NCBI GenBank assembly: GCA_964398215.1
Contig: CAYNNP010000039.1
Span: 1-35,800, forward strand
DNA length: 35,800 nucleotides
Source: CAYNNP01 sp964398215
GTDB lineage: Bacteria; Planctomycetota; Planctomycetia; Pirellulales; Pirellulaceae
Direction of reading: 5' to 3'
Below are positions 33,176-35,800 of this stretch, one piece after another. The notes under the pieces are model-generated. The model did no database searches and was not told the origin of the DNA. It saw only the letters and a list, made by a program, of their open reading frames with translations. Both the position numbers and the translations under genes were made by a program. Positions within the stretch are counted from its first letter, which is position 1; every line of letters starts with the position of its first letter.

Positions 33176-34381
33176 TCAAATTTTCACGAACGCGCGGCGG
33201 CGATACAGCCAAAGCAATACGTAGTACATGATGACCAGTGTCATCCCACCGGTCAGTAACTTGGCGATCTTCTCATCGGCAACCGCCAGCAGCACTGGCC
33301 CAAAGTGGCGGAGCAGCATTTCGCGAATCGGTTCCGTAACGGTCCAACTCATGACGTAGATCAAAATCGAGTTTGCTCCGATCACCATGAATGGGAATGA
33401 CCAGCGTGTCCATTTTTTTACGTCGCAAATCAAATGCAAACCCAGTAGCCAGAGCATGCAGCAACCGCCGCTGTACAAGGTCCATGTCGGTGTCCAAATT
33501 CGTTTGACCAAGGGACATAGCCCCAGCGCCGCGATTCCCCATCCAGTCAAAATCCCCAATGCGCCCGCCACGGCCAAATTGCGGATCAAATGTGGTTTCA
33601 AGTCTGGGTCGCGCAGCCAGACGCCGGCAATAAGTCCAAACAACATGGTCACTGCAGTTGGTACGAACGAAAGTGTGCAATACCCACCGGAACTGAATTC
33701 GAATCGCTGTTCGCGTGGGAACAAATTCATGAACCACACATCAGATCGCCAGGAAAGGTTGCTGTTTTTGTTCCAGTGCGATGCCAACCCTTCGCTATGG
33801 TGCGGCCAGTCTTCGGGGACACCGACTGCGGGGTAGTCAAAGTCCGCCGGGGGCGGCGATGTGAATGCAAACGCGGCCCAGAACAGTAACAGGATTCCAA
33901 ACGCCGATGCATAGTGCGTCCATTTTGGCAACAGCGCAATCAGGAACACAAAGAAATAGCCCAGGCCGATCTGCGTTAACGTATCGTCAAACCGAAAGTT
34001 CGTTTGTTCGGAATCAAGCGATCGTAAGATGATTCCCAGCGAGATCAGTGCGAAGGCGCGCCAAGCAGCATGCGCGATCATCCAAAATTTTGACTGCTCT
34101 CGTTTCAGTCGACTGGCAATCGAAAAGGGCATCGCCACGCCGACCAAAAAAGTGAAGCTTGGCTGAATCAAATCATGCAGCGAACAGCCTTCCCACTGCA
34201 CATGAGTGGTGTGAAATCGCAGCCACTCCAGAATTCGGTAGCCGGGAAAATAAACGGCCAAATCAAAGAAATGCATGATTTCGGCCAGCATCAAAAACAT
34301 GACCATGCCGCGATAGACATCGATACTGGCCAGTCGCGCTGGCTTATTCGACGACACTGGCGCTGCCGTTGATTCTGTCAT
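33176..34381 (-). CDS. Polytopic acyltransferase, HGSNAT-like (DUF1624/DUF5009 type)
   Basis: 401 residues with about ten hydrophobic segments. The N-terminal SIDVYRGMVMFLMLAEI (19-35) and the histidine-rich loop FHTTHVQWEGCSLHDLIQP (56-74) with HxxWxG are marks of the heparan-alpha-glucosaminide N-acetyltransferase-like family. In that family a histidine in this loop transfers an acetyl group from cytosolic acetyl-CoA across the membrane to an amino sugar. A soluble stretch of about 65 residues follows the fifth helix. It likely N- or O-acylates an exported saccharide. It is separated by 3 bp from the upstream DUF4832 gene and by about 30 bp from the downstream spherulin-4 gene, so co-transcription is almost certain. 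Confidence 0.82.
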   Translation of the reverse strand: MTESTAAPVSSNKPARLASIDVYRGMVMFLMLAEIMHFFDLAVYFPGYRILEWLRFHTTHVQWEGCSLHDLIQPSFTFLVGVAMPFSIASRLKREQSKFWMIAHAAWRAFALISLGIILRSLDSEQTNFRFDDTLTQIGLGYFFVFLIALLPKWTHYASAFGILLLFWAAFAFTSPPPADFDYPAVGVPEDWPHHSEGLASHWNKNSNLSWRSDVWFMNLFPREQRFEFSSGGYCTLSFVPTAVTMLFGLIAGVWLRDPDLKPHLIRNLAVAGALGILTGWGIAALGLCPLVKRIWTPTWTLYSGGCCMLWLLGLHLICDVKKWTRWSFPFMVIGANSILIYVMSWTVTEPIREMLLRHFGPVLLAVADEKIAKLLTGGMTLVIMYYVLLWLYRRRAFVKI

Positions 34382-34384
34382 TGT

Positions 34385-35641
34385 TTACTTGAGATCCGCA
34401 ATGAATTGGATTGTCTGTGTCGGCAAGATCGCGTCGCTTTGGATCGTTATTTTCTGCAGATCACGTTGATCGACACCGCTGATTTCACAATCCATCGTCT
34501 CGTTGGGCAGCAAACCCTTTAGCGATTGTTTCGAGCGCGAATCGCCAGCAGCAAAGAACGCGTCGCGATAAATCGGAGCAACGCCTTCGTTGGTGACCTT
34601 CAGACGCAGCCGGGTGCCTTTCAGCGCAGCTGCGGTTACACGGAACCGGTATCCAGTTGCCATCCCTGCGGCTTTGATTCGCTCAAACGACTGATACCTT
34701 GGCTGATCGTTTCCAATCATGTACGTGATATGAAACTGCTTGGCCGCTTGCTCGAACGACACTCCATTAGGACCAGATGTGGCCAAGGCATTCTTTTGAT
34801 CCTTCTTGTTGTAATAGCTGAACTCGCCACCGCCTGGTTGTCGTTTCCAGCGATTTAGATCCAGGATTTTCCAGTTGACGGCATTCTCTTTCGGATGCTG
34901 CTTGCACAAGAAAGAATCGTCGAAAACTCCGAAGTCCAGCGCCAGCAGCTGCGTATTATCTTCGAGAGGCGTGTAGTCGTAGTCAGCCGAGTCGACGCTG
35001 ATCGACCAAGGAAGGTGTTTGAAGTTTGTGTCCAGGTGTTTTAAGAACTTTGTTTGATATTGCTTGCTGGGAAACGTCTTGCCCATCTTGTTCGGGCCGC
35101 TGTAGATATGAAACTCCGCCCACAATCCGAACCCAGTTTGCAAGAACGCGATGCGTGGATCCTGATCGTACCGCTTGGCAATCTTGCTGTAGAAATCCAA
35201 CGTGAAATCTTGCAGAGCCTTGTTGCTCCAGTCACAAAAGTGGGTTTTCTCGCCCTCGCTTTTACCGACAGTCTCTTTGTAGTCCGGGCGATTAAGGATG
35301 TTTGCCGGGACCGTCGTTTTCTTGCCAACGTAAACAAAGTAGAACCGCAAAACCGCTTGATGACCTCGGCCAGCGGTTTCGTCCAGGATCTTGTCCAGCT
35401 TTTTGTAGTCATAAGTTCCGTCGGGCTGCACGACTTCGTTGTACCCGCAATACCGATACTCCAGCGCAACCGCGTCAGTGTCGACTTTCTCGTGATCGGA
35501 CCAAAGCACGATTCCTGTCATCGGCTGGACGCGATCGATCGATGATACAAGCTTGATCGACTTGGCTTGCTGTGCAAACGCAGAAGTGGTTGCCAGTACG
35601 GTTAACAGCACAAGCGACAGCGGCAGATTGAATCGATGCAT
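34385..35641 (-). CDS. DUF4874/DUF4832 exported TIM-barrel protein
   Basis: 418 residues with a signal peptide (MHRFNLPLSLVLLTVLATTS, cleavage near AFA-QQ). The first part, about residues 40-260, is TIM-barrel-like with the DUF4874 pattern (VALEYRYCGYNEV, AVLRFYFVY, FLQTGFGLWAEFH). The GLWAEFH segment near residue 175 has a glutamate at the position typical of barrel hydrolases. The last 120 residues form the beta-rich DUF4832 domain (GYRFRVTAAALKGTRLRLKV, LLPNETMDCEI). These proteins are thought to act on carbohydrates, but no activity is established that I know of. It is the first gene of the operon with the acyltransferase and spherulin-4 genes. Confidence 0.82.
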   Translation of the reverse strand: MHRFNLPLSLVLLTVLATTSAFAQQAKSIKLVSSIDRVQPMTGIVLWSDHEKVDTDAVALEYRYCGYNEVVQPDGTYDYKKLDKILDETAGRGHQAVLRFYFVYVGKKTTVPANILNRPDYKETVGKSEGEKTHFCDWSNKALQDFTLDFYSKIAKRYDQDPRIAFLQTGFGLWAEFHIYSGPNKMGKTFPSKQYQTKFLKHLDTNFKHLPWSISVDSADYDYTPLEDNTQLLALDFGVFDDSFLCKQHPKENAVNWKILDLNRWKRQPGGGEFSYYNKKDQKNALATSGPNGVSFEQAAKQFHITYMIGNDQPRYQSFERIKAAGMATGYRFRVTAAALKGTRLRLKVTNEGVAPIYRDAFFAAGDSRSKQSLKGLLPNETMDCEISGVDQRDLQKITIQSDAILPTQTIQFIADLK

Positions 35642-35746
35642 TTTGAGTACTTCTCGTGTCCACTATGTTTTCACGGGTTTGTCCAAAGATCAGTGCTTCA
35701 TCAACACTAAAATTGAGAGTAGCTGGATTCGCCAGAATTCAGGCCG
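35642..35746. other. Upstream region of the DUF4832 operon
   Basis: About 100 bases before the right copy of the repeat. It should hold the promoter of the minus-strand operon, but I cannot point to convincing hexamers. Confidence 0.35.
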
Positions 35747-35777
35747 CAAGGCCCGCGGCTAGCGCCGTCGGCTCAGT
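35747..35777. repeat. Right copy of the 31-bp repeat, inverted
   Basis: Exact reverse complement of 30105-30135 over 31 bp (core AAGGCCCGCGGCTAGCGCCG). Unlike the left site it has no second arm inside the window, so it is a half element or continues beyond position 35800. Confidence 0.88.
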
Positions 35778-35800
35778 CAATCATCAAAGCTTTCGGCGAT

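Overview
The window reads as ordinary chromosomal DNA of a planctomycete, most likely of the Rhodopirellula/Pirellulaceae type (inference). The evidence is a DUF1559 pseudopilin-like protein, a BBP7-like outer-membrane barrel, a CpaC-type pilus N-domain protein with a proline-rich body, a leucine-rich-repeat protein fused to a beta-propeller, a membrane-anchored PQQ-like propeller, a multihaem cytochrome with TPRs, a soluble Ser/Thr kinase, moderate GC content, few clear Shine-Dalgarno sites and many single-gene transcription units. I see no rRNA, tRNA, CRISPR array, transposase, phage gene or plasmid origin.

Layout. 1-5.5 kb: LRR/propeller protein, a small cytochrome c, a stand-alone M41 (FtsH-type) metalloprotease, a zinc sorbitol/threonine-type dehydrogenase, and a receiver domain fused to an RsbW-like ATPase. 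5.5-9.4 kb: a PQQ-like propeller membrane protein divergent from a seven-haem cytochrome with TPRs. 9.7-12.3 kb: a PaaK/LuxE-type adenylating enzyme followed by an aldehyde dehydrogenase with the sequence marks of an acyl-thioester reductase, together a likely acid-to-aldehyde module. 12.4-18.6 kb: TolC-type lipoprotein, alpha/beta hydrolase, DUF1559 protein, exported calcineurin-type phosphoesterase. 18.8-22 kb: an HtrA protease fused to a lectin-like domain and a SirB1-type domain, then a Ser/Thr kinase. 22.1-22.4 kb: a dense nested palindromic element. 22.6-25.6 kb: an atypical NAD-dependent DNA ligase and dipeptidase E. 25.7-30 kb: BBP7-like barrel, CpaC-like protein and a SpoU-type RNA methyltransferase. 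30.1-35.8 kb: transaldolase, an SGNH hydrolase, and a tight minus-strand operon (DUF4832 protein, HGSNAT-like N-acetyltransferase, spherulin-4/GH135-like protein) bounded by two exact 31-bp inverted copies of a repeat.

The parts most worth a second look are the operon at 32.3-35.6 kb, which looks like processing of an amino-sugar polymer; the adenylase/reductase pair at 9.7-12.3 kb; the ligase that keeps its adenylation lysine but lacks the motif-IV lysine; the HtrA-lectin-SirB1 fusion; and the two repeat families. No finding rests on a database search; all family calls come from reading motifs.
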